Below, piece after piece: positions 9,781 to 19,018 of a stretch of 64,000 nucleotides of DNA. Under the pieces are notes generated by a model. It was not told the origin of the DNA. It did not search any database and saw nothing but the letters and a program-made list of their open reading frames with translations. The translations under genes and the position numbers were made by a program. The DNA lies in assembly GCF_025574465.1 (NCBI RefSeq), contig NZ_JAOBPP010000020.1:414549-478548 (forward strand), in the 5' to 3' direction. The number at the start of each line of letters is the position of its first letter. Position 1 is the stretch's first letter. Source of the DNA: Kordiimonas aestuarii (GTDB lineage Bacteria; Pseudomonadota; Alphaproteobacteria; Sphingomonadales; Kordiimonadaceae).

Positions 9781-10371
9781 ATGGGTAAGTTGTTTAATTC
9801 TTTCAAATTTGGTGTGATCGCCATGGCCGCTGTGGTCGGCCTGTCTGCAACCGCATCTGCACAGATCCTCACGGTCGATGATGAACGTGTCGAGCGCGAA
9901 GCCGCAGCATACAAGGACTTTAATCTGCAAACCAACGAGTTGCGCCAGAGCATCCTGCAACGCCGCCAGATGGTAACCCGTGGTGGCGCGATCGAGCAGC
10001 AGCTTGCTGATCTTGAAAAGCGCAAGGCCATCATTGGTAACGACAAATATGAAGAAGAGAAAAAGAAACTCGAGCAAACCTATGTGCGTTTCCAGCAGGA
10101 ACTGGCACAGCTTGAGTATGTTTTTGACCAACTTCGTCAGGAAGCCATGGTGCAGGTTGAGCGCGCACGTCAGCCCGTGATCCGCAGCCTGCTTGCTGAG
10201 CGCGATGCACAAGTCATCATGATGAAGCGTCTGCTCCTGGGGTCCGCAGCAGGTATTGACGTGACCACGCAGTTTATCGAGAAACTCGATTCCGAGCTGC
10301 CGAATGTAACGCTCAACAACCTGCCGAAGCCAGCGGCTGAAGCAGCGCCTGCAGAGCCGAAGAAGCAATAA
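9781..10371 (+). CDS. skp: OmpH/Skp family periplasmic chaperone
   Basis: Periplasmic holdase that escorts unfolded outer-membrane proteins to BamA. The 196-residue product has a signal peptide (cleavage expected after ASA, about residue 29), then a long charged helical region rich in Glu, Gln, Lys and Arg (about 40-160) that would form the Skp tentacles, and an Ala/Pro/Glu C-terminal tail. It follows bamA by 23 bases. Normally lpxD would follow it; here fabZ comes next after 25 bases. Confidence 0.9.
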   Translation: MGKLFNSFKFGVIAMAAVVGLSATASAQILTVDDERVEREAAAYKDFNLQTNELRQSILQRRQMVTRGGAIEQQLADLEKRKAIIGNDKYEEEKKKLEQTYVRFQQELAQLEYVFDQLRQEAMVQVERARQPVIRSLLAERDAQVIMMKRLLLGSAAGIDVTTQFIEKLDSELPNVTLNNLPKPAAEAAPAEPKKQ

Positions 10372-10396
10372 GCGCGGGCGCTTTTCGGGGGTACGA

Positions 10397-10834
10397 ATGA
10401 TGACATTCGATATCGAAAAAATCATGGAACTGATACCGCACCGGTATCCGTTCCTGCTTGTGGATAAAGTTGTTGATATTGTGCCGGGCGAAAGCGGAAC
10501 CGGCATCAAGAATGTCACAATGAATGAGCCGTTTTTCCCTGGCCATTTCCCGCAAAAGCCAGTAATGCCGGGGGTTTTGATTCTCGAGGCCATGGCGCAG
10601 ACCGCCGGTGCTCTTGCAATTGATTTCCTTGGGGATGATGCAAAGGGCAAGGTGGTTTATTTCATGGCGATCGATGGTGCCAAGTTTCGTCGCCCGGTCG
10701 TGCCGGGAGATCGTCTTGAGATGAAACTCCAGAAGGTGCGTGGCCGTGGCGCGGTGTGGAAATTCGACGCCAAGGCGTATGTCGACGGGGAACTTGTCAC
10801 CGAAGCCACGCTTACGGCCATGCTCGGCGCTTAA
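10397..10834 (+). CDS. fabZ: 3-hydroxyacyl-[acyl-carrier-protein] dehydratase FabZ
   Basis: Hot-dog-fold dehydratase of fatty acid elongation. The 145-residue product has the substrate motif [14 protein letters not shown] (residues 12-25) and the catalytic pair His50 (FFPGHFPQ) and Glu64 (LILEAMAQ). Two adjacent ATGs (10397 and 10400) are possible starts; GGGGG at about 10387-10391 serves either. In most alphaproteobacteria fabZ is framed by lpxD upstream and lpxA, lpxI, lpxB downstream. None of those is present here, and a terminator follows directly. Confidence 0.97.
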   Translation: MMTFDIEKIMELIPHRYPFLLVDKVVDIVPGESGTGIKNVTMNEPFFPGHFPQKPVMPGVLILEAMAQTAGALAIDFLGDDAKGKVVYFMAIDGAKFRRPVVPGDRLEMKLQKVRGRGAVWKFDAKAYVDGELVTEATLTAMLGA

Positions 10835-10858
10835 CTGACAGAAAATTGATACAAGTAT

Positions 10859-10895
10859 TAAAAGACAGTCCCCTTCGCGTGGGCTGTCTTTTATT
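10859..10895 (+). terminator. Terminator between convergent fabZ and the small membrane gene
   Basis: AAAGACAG pairs with CTGTCTTT (arms at about 10861-10868 and 10884-10891), extended by CCC/GGG around a small loop and followed by TTATTTTTG. It lies between converging genes and is A/T-rich on both sides, so it could act in both directions. Confidence 0.8.
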
Positions 10896-11145
10896 TTTGT
10901 GCAGTTGGGCTCTGGCGTCCATTCGCGATGAAACCGATTCCCGCACCCAGAAGGGTTCCTGTGACTTCTACGCTGATCACGCCCATGATGGCGAGTGCGG
11001 CTACAAGGGGTAGTGCCACGGTTGCCACAGCAAACTGGTTGATGCTATCGCCAATACCTTTGTCCAGTTTGATGCGGTTCCACAGCATACCGGTGGTTGC
11101 CACGAGGGCAGTCAGCACAAGGATGATTGAGATAATATCTGACAT
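10891..11145 (-). CDS. Small two-helix membrane protein of unknown function
   Basis: I do not recognise a family. The 84-residue product has two strongly hydrophobic segments (about residues 5-22 and 38-75, the second long enough for one or two helices) joined by a short charged piece (RIKLDKGIGDS), and a short polar tail. The ATG has a good Shine-Dalgarno on the minus strand (GGGAGA, 6-7 bases upstream), which supports a real gene. It occupies the place where lpxA/lpxI/lpxB would normally lie between fabZ and gltA. No function can be assigned. Confidence 0.6.
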   Translation of the reverse strand: MSDIISIILVLTALVATTGMLWNRIKLDKGIGDSINQFAVATVALPLVAALAIMGVISVEVTGTLLGAGIGFIANGRQSPTAQK

Positions 11146-11186
11146 ATGGTTTCTCCCTCAGGGTTGGAGAGGGAGTATGACACAAA

Positions 11187-11216
11187 CAAAAAGGCCGGTC
11201 GAATGACCGGCCTTTT
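11187..11216 (-). terminator. Rho-independent terminator of gltA
   Basis: A perfect 11-base stem AAAGGCCGGTC / GACCGGCCTTT (11190-11200 and 11205-11215) with a GAAT loop. On the minus strand the stem is followed by TTGTTTGTG. It is 23 bases after the gltA stop. Confidence 0.9.
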
Positions 11217-11238
11217 CGCATTTCCTGCCCTGATAAGC

Positions 11239-12525
11239 CTAGCGCTTGTCGAGCGGGACATAATCCCGTTTTGGCGAGCCGGTAAACAGCTGGCGGGGGC
11301 GGCCGATTTTCTGTGTCGGGTCTTCCACCATTTCTTTCCACTGCGCGATCCAGCCGCTGGTGCGCGCAAGCGCAAACAGAACGGTGAACATGGCTGTTGG
11401 AATGCCCATGGCTTTGAGGATGATGCCCGAGTAGAAGTCCACATTGGGGTAGAGCTTCTTGGAGACAAAATATTCGTCTTCAAGCGCGATCTTTTCAAGT
11501 TCCATCGCTACGTCGAAGAGCGGGTCATCAACCCCAAGTTCTGCAAGTACCTTGTGGGCCGTTTCGCGCATCACTGTCGCGCGCGGATCAAAGTTCTTGT
11601 AGACGCGGTGCCCGAAGCCCATGAGGCGGAACGGGTCGCTCTTGTCCTTGGCGCGGGCGACAAACTCGGGGATACGGTCAACCGTACCGATTTCCTCAAG
11701 CATGTTGAGGCAAGCCTCGTTCGCACCGCCGTGTGCCGGCCCCCACAGGCAGGCAATGCCGGCCGCGATACAGGCAAACGGGTTGGCACCAGATGACCCA
11801 GCAAGGCGCACGGTGGACGTAGACGCATTCTGTTCATGGTCGGCGTGCAGGATGAAGATCAGGTCCATGGCTTTTTCGAGCGTCGGGCTGACCTTATATT
11901 CTTCCGCTGGCACAGAGAACATCATGTGCAGGAAGTTAGCCGCGTAGGACAGCTCATTACGCGGATACACAAATGGCTGACCGACCGAGTATTTATACGC
12001 CATGGCGGCAATCGTCGGGATCTTTGCGATCAGGCGATAGCTTGCCACCATACGCTGGTGCGGGTCATTGATGTCAGTGCTGTCGTGGTAAAAGGCTGCC
12101 AATGCGCCAACAACACCAACCATGATCGCCATCGGATGCGCATCGCGGCGGAAACCGCTGAAAAAGCGGTGAAGCTGCTCATGCACCATGGTGTGGTGGG
12201 TGATGTCATGAACGAACTTTTCCTTCTCTGCTTTTGTCGGCAATTCGCCGAAGAGAAGGATGTAGCATACTTCCATGAAGTCGCTGTGTTCAGCGAGTTG
12301 TTCAATCGGGTAGCCACGATACTGCAGCTCGCCTTTTTCACCATCGATATAGGTGATTTTGGATTCACAGCTGGCTGTGGACGTAAAACCCGGGTCAAAG
12401 GTGAACATACCGGTTTGTGCATAAAGCTTCCGGATATCCAGCACCTTTGGACCTACAGACCCCTCCATCACAGGAAGGTCGACGTCAGAGCCGGCGCCGG
12501 CCAGTTTAAGGGGATCATTCGACAT
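11239..12525 (-). CDS. gltA: Citrate synthase (type II, hexameric)
   Basis: Condenses acetyl-CoA and oxaloacetate to citrate, the entry to the TCA cycle. The 428-residue length and the short N-terminal beta domain (about residues 1-60, with [18 protein letters not shown]) fit the Gram-negative type II enzyme. The catalytic His is in GPAHGGANE, a second His is in [14 protein letters not shown], and Asp is in PNVDFYSG. The minus-strand ribosome site GGAGTAAGGA precedes the ATG. gltX lies 51 bases upstream on the same strand. Confidence 0.98.
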   Translation of the reverse strand: MSNDPLKLAGAGSDVDLPVMEGSVGPKVLDIRKLYAQTGMFTFDPGFTSTASCESKITYIDGEKGELQYRGYPIEQLAEHSDFMEVCYILLFGELPTKAEKEKFVHDITHHTMVHEQLHRFFSGFRRDAHPMAIMVGVVGALAAFYHDSTDINDPHQRMVASYRLIAKIPTIAAMAYKYSVGQPFVYPRNELSYAANFLHMMFSVPAEEYKVSPTLEKAMDLIFILHADHEQNASTSTVRLAGSSGANPFACIAAGIACLWGPAHGGANEACLNMLEEIGTVDRIPEFVARAKDKSDPFRLMGFGHRVYKNFDPRATVMRETAHKVLAELGVDDPLFDVAMELEKIALEDEYFVSKKLYPNVDFYSGIILKAMGIPTAMFTVLFALARTSGWIAQWKEMVEDPTQKIGRPRQLFTGSPKRDYVPLDKR

Positions 12526-12576
12526 GGTCCTTACTCCTTCTCAAAAATCAAATGTCTGCCACTACAGACTAAAGGA

Positions 12577-13992
12577 TTACGCGGCAACGCGGTCCCTCAA
12601 GCGGCCGATGGTCTCGCCCTGGCCTAATATCTCCAGGGTTTCCACCAGATCGCCGGACTGTTTCCCTCCGGTCACGGCGGCCCGTATCGGCTGCATCACT
12701 TTGCCAAGTTTAAGGCCTTCTGCTTCAGCAAAAGACATAATGGCCGCTTTAATCACCGGTGCAGACCACTCGGTGACAGCTTCCAATTCGTTTGCCACTT
12801 TCTCAAGCACTGGCAGGGCATCACCGGTCAGTTGCTTGGCGGCATTGTCCGTTACATCTAACGGGCGTGTGTTACAAAAAAGAGACGCGCTTTCAGTGAG
12901 TTCAGGCAATCTCTTTGCCCGCTCAGCCAGCGACGGCAGCGCGCGCGACAGGCGCGCTACTTCAGTCTCCTCGAGCGTACGGCTCAGGTTATTTTCTAGT
13001 TCGCTTTTAACAATAGACAAGAGGCGATCTGCATCAGCTTCACGAATATAGTGACCGTTCAGGTTATCCAGCTTGTCAAAGTCGAACCGGGCAGGGCCGC
13101 AGCCGACACTCTCCAGATTAAACCATTTGATGGCGTCTTCTGTCGAGATGATTTCGTCATCACCGTGGCTCCAGCCCAGCCGCAGCAAATAGTTGCGCAT
13201 GGCTTCAGGCAGGAAGCCCATTTCTTCATAAGCTTCCACGCCGAGGGCGCCGTGACGTTTCGATAGCTTTTTGCCGTCAGGGCCATGAATAAGCGGAATA
13301 TGGGCAAACACCGGCACATCCCATTCCATGGCCTCATAAATCTGGTACTGACGGAACGCATTGTTCAGGTGGTCGTCGCCGCGAATGATGTGGGTCACGC
13401 CCATGTCATGATCATCAACGACAACTGCCAGCATATAAGTTGGCGTTCCGTCGGAGCGCAGGATGATCATGTCATCCAGTTCCGAATTTTTGACGGTCAC
13501 ATCACCCTGGACCGCGTCGCGAATGGTAACCTCGCCTTCGCGCGGCATCTTGATGCGTACAGCATAGGGTGCGCCTTCGGGGGCTTCGCTTGCGTCGCGG
13601 TCGCGCCACAGGTCACCCCGGAAATTACGACCTTCTGTGCGCGCCGCCTCCCGTGCTTCGGTCAGTTCCTCTGCGCTTGCGTAGCAGCGGTAGGCCTTGC
13701 CGTTCTTCAGCATCGCGAGGGCGACTTCCTGGTGCCGATTTGCGCGGGACGCCTGGCTGATGGCGGTACCGTCCCAGTCAAGCCCGAGCCAGCGCATGCC
13801 AGCAAGAATTGCGTCAATTGCCTCATCCGTAGAGCGCTTGAGATCGGTGTCTTCAATGCGCAGCAGAAAGTCGCCGCCATGGTGGCGCGCAAAGAGCCAA
13901 TTATAGAGGGCTGTCCGGGCTCCGCCGATGTGGAGGAAGCCGGTTGGAGACGGTGCAAACCGCGTTACCACTTTGGGCATGTCTTTTTGCAT
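12577..13992 (-). CDS. gltX: Glutamate--tRNA ligase
   Basis: Class I aminoacyl-tRNA synthetase charging tRNA-Glu. The 471-residue product has the HIGH-type motif as FLHIGGARTALYNW near residue 20 and the KMSKS-type motif as KKLSKRHG near residue 240. The alpha-helical anticodon-binding region follows. A second in-frame ATG at 13980 (MPKVVTRF) is possible. Many alphaproteobacteria have two gltX genes; whether this one is discriminating cannot be told from sequence alone. A strong hairpin lies about 60 bases upstream in the divergent gap. Confidence 0.97.
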   Translation of the reverse strand: MQKDMPKVVTRFAPSPTGFLHIGGARTALYNWLFARHHGGDFLLRIEDTDLKRSTDEAIDAILAGMRWLGLDWDGTAISQASRANRHQEVALAMLKNGKAYRCYASAEELTEAREAARTEGRNFRGDLWRDRDASEAPEGAPYAVRIKMPREGEVTIRDAVQGDVTVKNSELDDMIILRSDGTPTYMLAVVVDDHDMGVTHIIRGDDHLNNAFRQYQIYEAMEWDVPVFAHIPLIHGPDGKKLSKRHGALGVEAYEEMGFLPEAMRNYLLRLGWSHGDDEIISTEDAIKWFNLESVGCGPARFDFDKLDNLNGHYIREADADRLLSIVKSELENNLSRTLEETEVARLSRALPSLAERAKRLPELTESASLFCNTRPLDVTDNAAKQLTGDALPVLEKVANELEAVTEWSAPVIKAAIMSFAEAEGLKLGKVMQPIRAAVTGGKQSGDLVETLEILGQGETIGRLRDRVAA

Positions 13993-14053
13993 GCTCAGGA
14001 ACTAAACCTTTGTTGTTTCAAACAAAATACCGACGCCGGGAATGTAAAATAAC

Positions 14054-14077
14054 GCCAGTCAAGAAAGCTTGACTGGC
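14054..14077. promoter_or_regulatory. Perfect 10-bp inverted repeat in the gltX/comEC divergent gap
   Basis: GCCAGTCAAG (14054-14063), AAAG, CTTGACTGGC (14068-14077). Read on the minus strand it is followed by GTTATTTTAC and lies 62 bases upstream of gltX, so it could be an attenuator or leftover terminator in the gltX leader. It could also be an operator or a 3' end for transcripts entering from comEC. No gene ends next to it, so its role is open. Confidence 0.5.
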
Positions 14078-14231
14078 TTGTAGCACAAGTTTTCTGACAA
14101 CACAAATTGCCGCAGTGCAAAAAAAATATTCTTATGACCCGCAACGTGTCAGTAATATGTGAACCGCAAGGGGAGATGTCGAGGGTGCTGCGGCAAAAAG
14201 GACAAAAATTGATGTATGGGCGGTATCGAGC

Positions 14232-16331
14232 TTGACTGTTGTGGCCGATATCAGGCGGATTGTGGGACAAATGCCTGTTGCCATGGCGGAGCTTGCCGCG
14301 CGGGTAGATTGGCGCCACAGCGAGTGGCGCATACTCGGCCTTACCATCACATTTGGTATCTTTTGCGCACTTTACATTGCGGTCCCGGTTGCCACGCCGG
14401 GTTTCTGGTTCTGGCTGTCATGTGTTTTGCTCGTTGCGGGCCTCGTCATATGGCGTCGCCTTCACCGACACTACGGCGTGCAACTGATGATGATGGCGCT
14501 GCTTGCCTGCCTTGTGGCGAGTTGGCGGATCATGGACGTTGTGGCCCCCAGGCTGGACGCTGAACATTATGTTGCCCTGACCGGTATCGTGGAGGAATTC
14601 AGCGTTCGGCCGGACCGGGCCCCGCGGCTGACCCTGAGGCCAACGGTGATGGATGACAGGACGGCGGGCTTGCCGCGCAGGGTGCGCCTGATCGTGCGGA
14701 CTAAAACGCCAGATGACCTCACGCGCGGGGCAACGGTATCGTTCAAAGCCATTTTGTCACCGCCTTCTGGACCGGTCGTCCCCGGTGGATATGACTTTGC
14801 AAGGGCTGGTTTTTTTGACGGCATCGGTGCTGAGGGTTACGCGGCATCCCGAATCGACCTTGTTAAAAAAACACAAAGCGACACGGAACTGCGGGACAGG
14901 CTGAACAGTATCAGGGCGTATGTGGCCGCCGAATTGACGCGTATTCTGCCTGGCCAGAAGGGGGCGATCGCTGTCGCGCTGACCGTTGGTGACCGACACT
15001 ATATTAACAAGGAAACAGCTGGCGAGATACGTGACGCGGGGCTTGCTCACCTGTTGGCCATATCGGGCCTGCACATGGGGCTGATCACTGCGGCAGCATT
15101 TTTTGTTATCGAATATTTGTTCGCGTCGATCCCCGCTGTTGCCCTGCGTATCAGACCAAAAAAAATTGCGGCCGTTGTCGCGTGGGGTGTGGCGTGCGGC
15201 TATCTGCTCCTGTCGGGCATGGGCATCGCGACGATCCGCGCTTTTATCATGATCAGCGTGGCTTTGCTTGCAGTCCTTGCCGATCGGCGGGTTTTATCGC
15301 TCAGAAGCATTGCACTGGCGGCGCTTGCAATCCTGTTGCTGTGGCCCGAGGCTGTGTTGAGTGTAAGTTTTCAGATGTCCTTTGCCGCCACAGCCGCCTT
15401 GATTGCGGTATATGAGGTGCTGTCGGCGTGTGGTTGGACAGCCAGAGGCGATGCGGGCCCGGTCCGTCGTTTTTTGCGGTTTATCGCCTTCATGGCATTC
15501 ACCAGCCTGATCGCACAGGTCGCCATTGCGCCATTTGCGCTCTATCATTTCCAGACGCTGTCGGTTATCGGCATCGCCGCGAACGTGGTTGTTGTGCCCC
15601 TGATGAGTGCGGCGATCATGCCGCTTGCGCTTATCACGCTTGTGCTGATGCCGTTTGGCTTGCATACGTGGCCGGCTGAATTTCTGGGGCTCGGGCTTGA
15701 GCAAGTCATCATGCTGGCGAATTATTTTGCGCACTTCCCCTATGCGGTGCACCGTGCGGGGGCGCCGTCGGACCTATATCTCATGCTCGCCAGTTTGTGC
15801 TTCTGTGCGCTTCTTGTAATCAGGCACCTCAGGGCCGCTACAGTGCTGCTGATGGCCTATGTTCTGTTGCTTGCCATGCCATTTGGACGTACCGCTGATG
15901 TGCTTTTGGACCGTGAGGGCAGGGTGATCGCCCGCGCGGACGCGGCTTCAGGCAGGTTGCAGATCATTGGCGGCAGGCGTGACAGCTACCGGGACGAAAA
16001 CTGGCGTCGCTATTGGGGGCTGGACCTTGAGCATGAAGCGGGTGTTCTACACCGTCACTGTGATGCAAGTGCCTGCCGCACGGGCCTGGGCGGTGGGCGG
16101 TATGTGACGGTGCTAAAATCAATGTCTGCGTTACGGCAAGCCTGTGCAGCAGGTGACATTGTGGTCGGCCCCAGGCGCTGGAACATGTTTTGCCGGGGGG
16201 AGAGTGTCTATATCTTTGCCGAGAATTTTGACTATCTGGGCACGGTGGCAATTTATTACCCGGAAGACGGCAGCGGCGATGGCATGCGGTTTCGCTGGAG
16301 CAAACCGCGAGGCAAAAGGCCATGGCACTGA
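14232..16331 (+). CDS. comEC: ComEC/Rec2 family competence membrane protein
   Basis: Inner-membrane channel protein for DNA uptake. The 699-residue product has hydrophobic segments near the N-terminus and a DUF4131-like periplasmic region (about residues 110-230). The competence core begins with AHLLAISGLHMGLITA (about residue 275) and GYLLLSGMGIATIRAF, followed by many helices to about residue 555. The C-terminal 140 residues are soluble and do not show the HxHxDH zinc motif of the metallo-beta-lactamase domain of longer ComEC proteins. The start is uncertain: TTG at 14232, GTG at 14241 or ATG at 14271. It is divergent from gltX and convergent with lexA. Confidence 0.92.
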   Translation: MTVVADIRRIVGQMPVAMAELAARVDWRHSEWRILGLTITFGIFCALYIAVPVATPGFWFWLSCVLLVAGLVIWRRLHRHYGVQLMMMALLACLVASWRIMDVVAPRLDAEHYVALTGIVEEFSVRPDRAPRLTLRPTVMDDRTAGLPRRVRLIVRTKTPDDLTRGATVSFKAILSPPSGPVVPGGYDFARAGFFDGIGAEGYAASRIDLVKKTQSDTELRDRLNSIRAYVAAELTRILPGQKGAIAVALTVGDRHYINKETAGEIRDAGLAHLLAISGLHMGLITAAAFFVIEYLFASIPAVALRIRPKKIAAVVAWGVACGYLLLSGMGIATIRAFIMISVALLAVLADRRVLSLRSIALAALAILLLWPEAVLSVSFQMSFAATAALIAVYEVLSACGWTARGDAGPVRRFLRFIAFMAFTSLIAQVAIAPFALYHFQTLSVIGIAANVVVVPLMSAAIMPLALITLVLMPFGLHTWPAEFLGLGLEQVIMLANYFAHFPYAVHRAGAPSDLYLMLASLCFCALLVIRHLRAATVLLMAYVLLLAMPFGRTADVLLDREGRVIARADAASGRLQIIGGRRDSYRDENWRRYWGLDLEHEAGVLHRHCDASACRTGLGGGRYVTVLKSMSALRQACAAGDIVVGPRRWNMFCRGESVYIFAENFDYLGTVAIYYPEDGSGDGMRFRWSKPRGKRPWH

Positions 16332-16408
16332 ATTGAAGGCAGGCGTTGACGAAGCCCAATAGCCCCGGGTCAGGCCAGCCCTGTGCCGTATAATGTTTAC
16401 TGAAATGC

Positions 16409-16435
16409 AAAAGGCCGCGCGTGTCGCGGCCTTTG
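16409..16435 (-). terminator. Rho-independent terminator of lexA
   Basis: A 10-base perfect stem AAAGGCCGCG / CGCGGCCTTT (16410-16419 and 16425-16434) with a CGTGT loop. It is followed by TTTTGCATTT when read on the minus strand. It lies between converging comEC and lexA and mainly suits lexA. Confidence 0.85.
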
Positions 16436-16460
16436 ATCTGGATTACTGTTTTGGCGCGGC

Positions 16461-17144
16461 CTAGTGATATTGCCGCAGCAGACCCACAAGGCGACCCTGT
16501 ACTTGCACCCGCTTTGCCTCCAGCACCTGGGTGCTGTAATCACGGTTGGCAGGCACCAGTTCAATAAACTGTCCGTTACGGCGCAGAGTTTTGAGGGTTG
16601 CTTCTTCCCGGTCAACAAGGGCGACAACAACTTCGCCGTCGCGTGCCGTGTCGGTACTTTCGATCACGACAGTGTCGCCGTCAAGAATACCAAGCTCAAC
16701 CATGGAATCGCCTGAAACCTCAAGTGCATAACAATTACCGCGGCCCAGCATGCCCGGAGGAATGGAGACAAAGCTGTCCCGGTTCTCCAGTGCCTCTATC
16801 GGTGTACCTGCCGCGATGCGGCCGTGCAGGGGAATTTCAACACCCTGATCGTCGCGCGACGGTATGCTACGTGGTCCCGCGCTGCCAAAATTGCCAGCCA
16901 CAACATTGCTTGCGGCTGTCCCTGAAAGTTTCTCCGGCATTTTCAGAACCTCGAGCGCCCGTGCCCTGTTTGCCATGCGGCGGATAAAGCCACGTTCTTC
17001 AAGGGCGTTTACAAGACGATGTACCCCGGATTTTGATTTGAGGCCCAGCGCATCTTTCATCTCGTCAAAAGACGGGGACACGCCGTTTTCAGCCAAGCGT
17101 TCTTGAATAAACACAAGAAGTTGCTGTTGTTTTGCCGTGAGCAT
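16461..17144 (-). CDS. lexA: LexA repressor (SOS regulator)
   Basis: Repressor of the SOS regulon that self-cleaves when RecA is activated. The 227-residue product has a winged helix DNA-binding domain (residues 1-65; [17 protein letters not shown] start). The Ala-Gly cleavage site is in [11 protein letters not shown] (Ala112-Gly113), the catalytic Ser is in VSGDSM (about 147) and the Lys in ATLKTL (about 185). The linker of about 40 residues is longer than in E. coli, as in other alphaproteobacterial LexA. GGAGAG precedes the ATG, and an SOS box lies 29-43 bases upstream, so the gene is likely self-regulated. Confidence 0.98.
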   Translation of the reverse strand: MLTAKQQQLLVFIQERLAENGVSPSFDEMKDALGLKSKSGVHRLVNALEERGFIRRMANRARALEVLKMPEKLSGTAASNVVAGNFGSAGPRSIPSRDDQGVEIPLHGRIAAGTPIEALENRDSFVSIPPGMLGRGNCYALEVSGDSMVELGILDGDTVVIESTDTARDGEVVVALVDREEATLKTLRRNGQFIELVPANRDYSTQVLEAKRVQVQGRLVGLLRQYH

Positions 17145-17172
17145 CGATCTCTCCGCCTTTTGTTTTCGGTAT

Positions 17173-17187
17173 GTTCTCTTTTAGTTC
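17173..17187. promoter_or_regulatory. Alphaproteobacterial SOS box (GTTC-N7-GTTC)
   Basis: GTTCTCTTTTAGTTC is an exact match to the direct-repeat LexA site known for alphaproteobacteria. It lies in the lexA promoter region, about 30 bases before its start codon, consistent with autoregulation. Confidence 0.88.
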
Positions 17188-17241
17188 ACCTTTTGGATGA
17201 TTGTCAAGCGTTGCCTGCGCTCTGCGGGGCAAAAGAAACCA

Positions 17242-18435
17242 TCAGAAGGGGAGGAAGGGAACAAATTCACCGGCTTTGGCGGCCGGGGCGTCAGGCGCCC
17301 GGATGATCAATCCGTCACTTTGCGAGAGAACAGACAGCAGGCTGCTGTCCTGATCCACCGCGGGGTCCAGCGCGCGCTGCCCGGGTATGCCAATGAGGCG
17401 TGCCCTGACATAGTGCTGGCGTGGTCCATTCGCGGGCATGTCAGCGGCAAGCGGCAGCGGCACGCCGGTTGGCATGGGGGATGGACGGCCCATCAACTGA
17501 TCCACGAGCGGCCGTGCGAACAATAGGGCACAAACGAAGGCGGAAACCGGGTTGCCGGGAAGGCCGAGGACCTTCATGTCGCCGATTTGTCCAAAAATCA
17601 GCGGTTTGCCGGGGCGCATCGCAACCTTCCAGAAGCCGAGCTCCATACCCTCCGATGACAAGGCTTGCTGCATCAGGTCCTTGTCGCCGACCGAGGCACC
17701 GCCAAGGGTAATCAATATGTCGGCGGCCTTGGCTTTTTTGATCGCCGCCTGCAGCGATTTAAGGCTATCACCAGCCTGGCCGATACAGGTGCAGACAGCG
17801 CCCGCATCGGTGAGCAAGGCCGCAATCTGAGGCGCGGTACTGTTTACCGTTTCATGAGGGGCGAAGCTTTTCTGTTCTGGCGGGGCGAGTTCGTCGCCTG
17901 TTGCCAGGATAGCTACCTTGGGTGCGCGGTGCACCATAAGATGGCTATGCCCGGCAGATGCCGCCAGCCCGATCGATTTTGGGGTCATGAAGGTCCCTGC
18001 ATCGAGCACGATCTGTTTGTCGAGGAAATCTATACCCATGAAGCGGATGTTTTTACCGGACTGTGCAGCCTCGCGGGTGAAAATACGGTCGTCCCGGCGC
18101 TCGACATTCTCCTGAATGATAACCTGATCCGCGCCTTCCGGTACGGCCGCACCGGTGAAGATACGTACAGCCTGCCCGCTTGTAAGGGCACCCGGAAAAG
18201 GCGCGCCAGCGGCACTTTCGCCCGCGACCGCCAGTTCCGCCATATCGCCTGTCAGCTCTGCGCTTCGGATCGCGTAGCCGTCCATCGCCGACAGGTCACA
18301 CCCTGGCTGGGACCGGCGCGCGGCCAGGGGGGCGGCCAGCACGCGGCCAGAGGTCTGGGCAACTGGCAGGCGTTCCGTCGTCAGCGGCTTGGCATCTGCG
18401 ACAATGCGTTCAAAAGCCTTTTCAACGCTGATCAT
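17242..18435 (-). CDS. moeA: Molybdopterin molybdotransferase MoeA
   Basis: Inserts molybdenum into adenylylated molybdopterin, a late step of Mo-cofactor synthesis. The 397-residue product shows the N-terminal block CDLSAMDGYAIRS, the central phosphate-binding TLGGASVGDKDLM, and the C-terminal GLPGNPVSAFVC motif. The ATG at 18435 (MISVEKAFERI) is chosen because AAAGGA lies about 9 bases upstream and the alignment with homologues starts there. A TTG at 18477 overlapping the moaC stop would add 14 residues. moaC is directly upstream, so the two Moco genes form one unit. Confidence 0.96.
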   Translation of the reverse strand: MISVEKAFERIVADAKPLTTERLPVAQTSGRVLAAPLAARRSQPGCDLSAMDGYAIRSAELTGDMAELAVAGESAAGAPFPGALTSGQAVRIFTGAAVPEGADQVIIQENVERRDDRIFTREAAQSGKNIRFMGIDFLDKQIVLDAGTFMTPKSIGLAASAGHSHLMVHRAPKVAILATGDELAPPEQKSFAPHETVNSTAPQIAALLTDAGAVCTCIGQAGDSLKSLQAAIKKAKAADILITLGGASVGDKDLMQQALSSEGMELGFWKVAMRPGKPLIFGQIGDMKVLGLPGNPVSAFVCALLFARPLVDQLMGRPSPMPTGVPLPLAADMPANGPRQHYVRARLIGIPGQRALDPAVDQDSSLLSVLSQSDGLIIRAPDAPAAKAGEFVPFLPF

Positions 18436-18473
18436 AGCCCTTGGTCCTTTGCTTCGGCGGTGCGTGTTTGTAC

Positions 18474-18950
18474 TCAATTCTTGGCCTGATAGCGCCCGGA
18501 CATACCACCATCTTTTTTCAGCAGGCGGATGCCGTCAATCTGCATGGCTTTGTCAACGGCCTTCGCCATGTCGTAGAAGGTGAGGGCGGCGACAGACACG
18601 GCTGTCAGCGCTTCCATCTCAACACCGGTCTGGCCCATGACTTTCACGCGTGCTTCGAAACGCACTCTGGTGTCGTCGGTGCGGTCAACTGACACGGTAA
18701 CACTGGTGACAGGCAGCGGATGACATAGCGGAATTAGGTCACTGGTTTTTTTGGCGGCCATGATGCCCGCGAGTTTTGCTGTGGTGACGACATCACCCTT
18801 GGGGAGCGAGCCGCTGAACACGAGGTCGAGTGTTTCTTTACGCGCTTCGATGAAGCCTTCGGCAATAGCCGTGCGGGAGGAGACCGCCTTGTCGCCAACG
18901 TCCACCATATGGACCGCACCCTTGTCGTCAAGATGGCTCAGTTTTGGCAC
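18474..18950 (-). CDS. moaC: Cyclic pyranopterin monophosphate synthase MoaC
   Basis: Acts after MoaA in the first stage of molybdenum cofactor synthesis. The product is 158 residues when started at the GTG at 18950, which aligns [18 protein letters not shown] with the N-terminus of E. coli MoaC; AGGGA lies just upstream. A GTG at 18971 would add seven residues. Active-site blocks are [33 protein letters not shown] and the terminal [10 protein letters not shown]. It sits between trpC and moeA, a common alphaproteobacterial order. Confidence 0.96.
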   Translation of the reverse strand: MPKLSHLDDKGAVHMVDVGDKAVSSRTAIAEGFIEARKETLDLVFSGSLPKGDVVTTAKLAGIMAAKKTSDLIPLCHPLPVTSVTVSVDRTDDTRVRFEARVKVMGQTGVEMEALTAVSVAALTFYDMAKAVDKAMQIDGIRLLKKDGGMSGRYQAKN

Positions 18951-19018
18951 AGAATCCCTCGTTTTTCGCACAATGTCCGCTCATATCTCGCACACTTTTC
19001 ACCGTTTTCTGCACTGTT

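Noticed and set aside
10372..10392. Short GC hairpin (AAGCG-CGGG-CGCTT) between skp and fabZ
   Set aside because: The stem is only five bases and overlaps the fabZ ribosome site region; too weak to call a terminator.
11836..12627. A 263-codon plus-strand frame
   Set aside because: It is antisense to gltA and the start of the gltX gap, with no recognisable domain.
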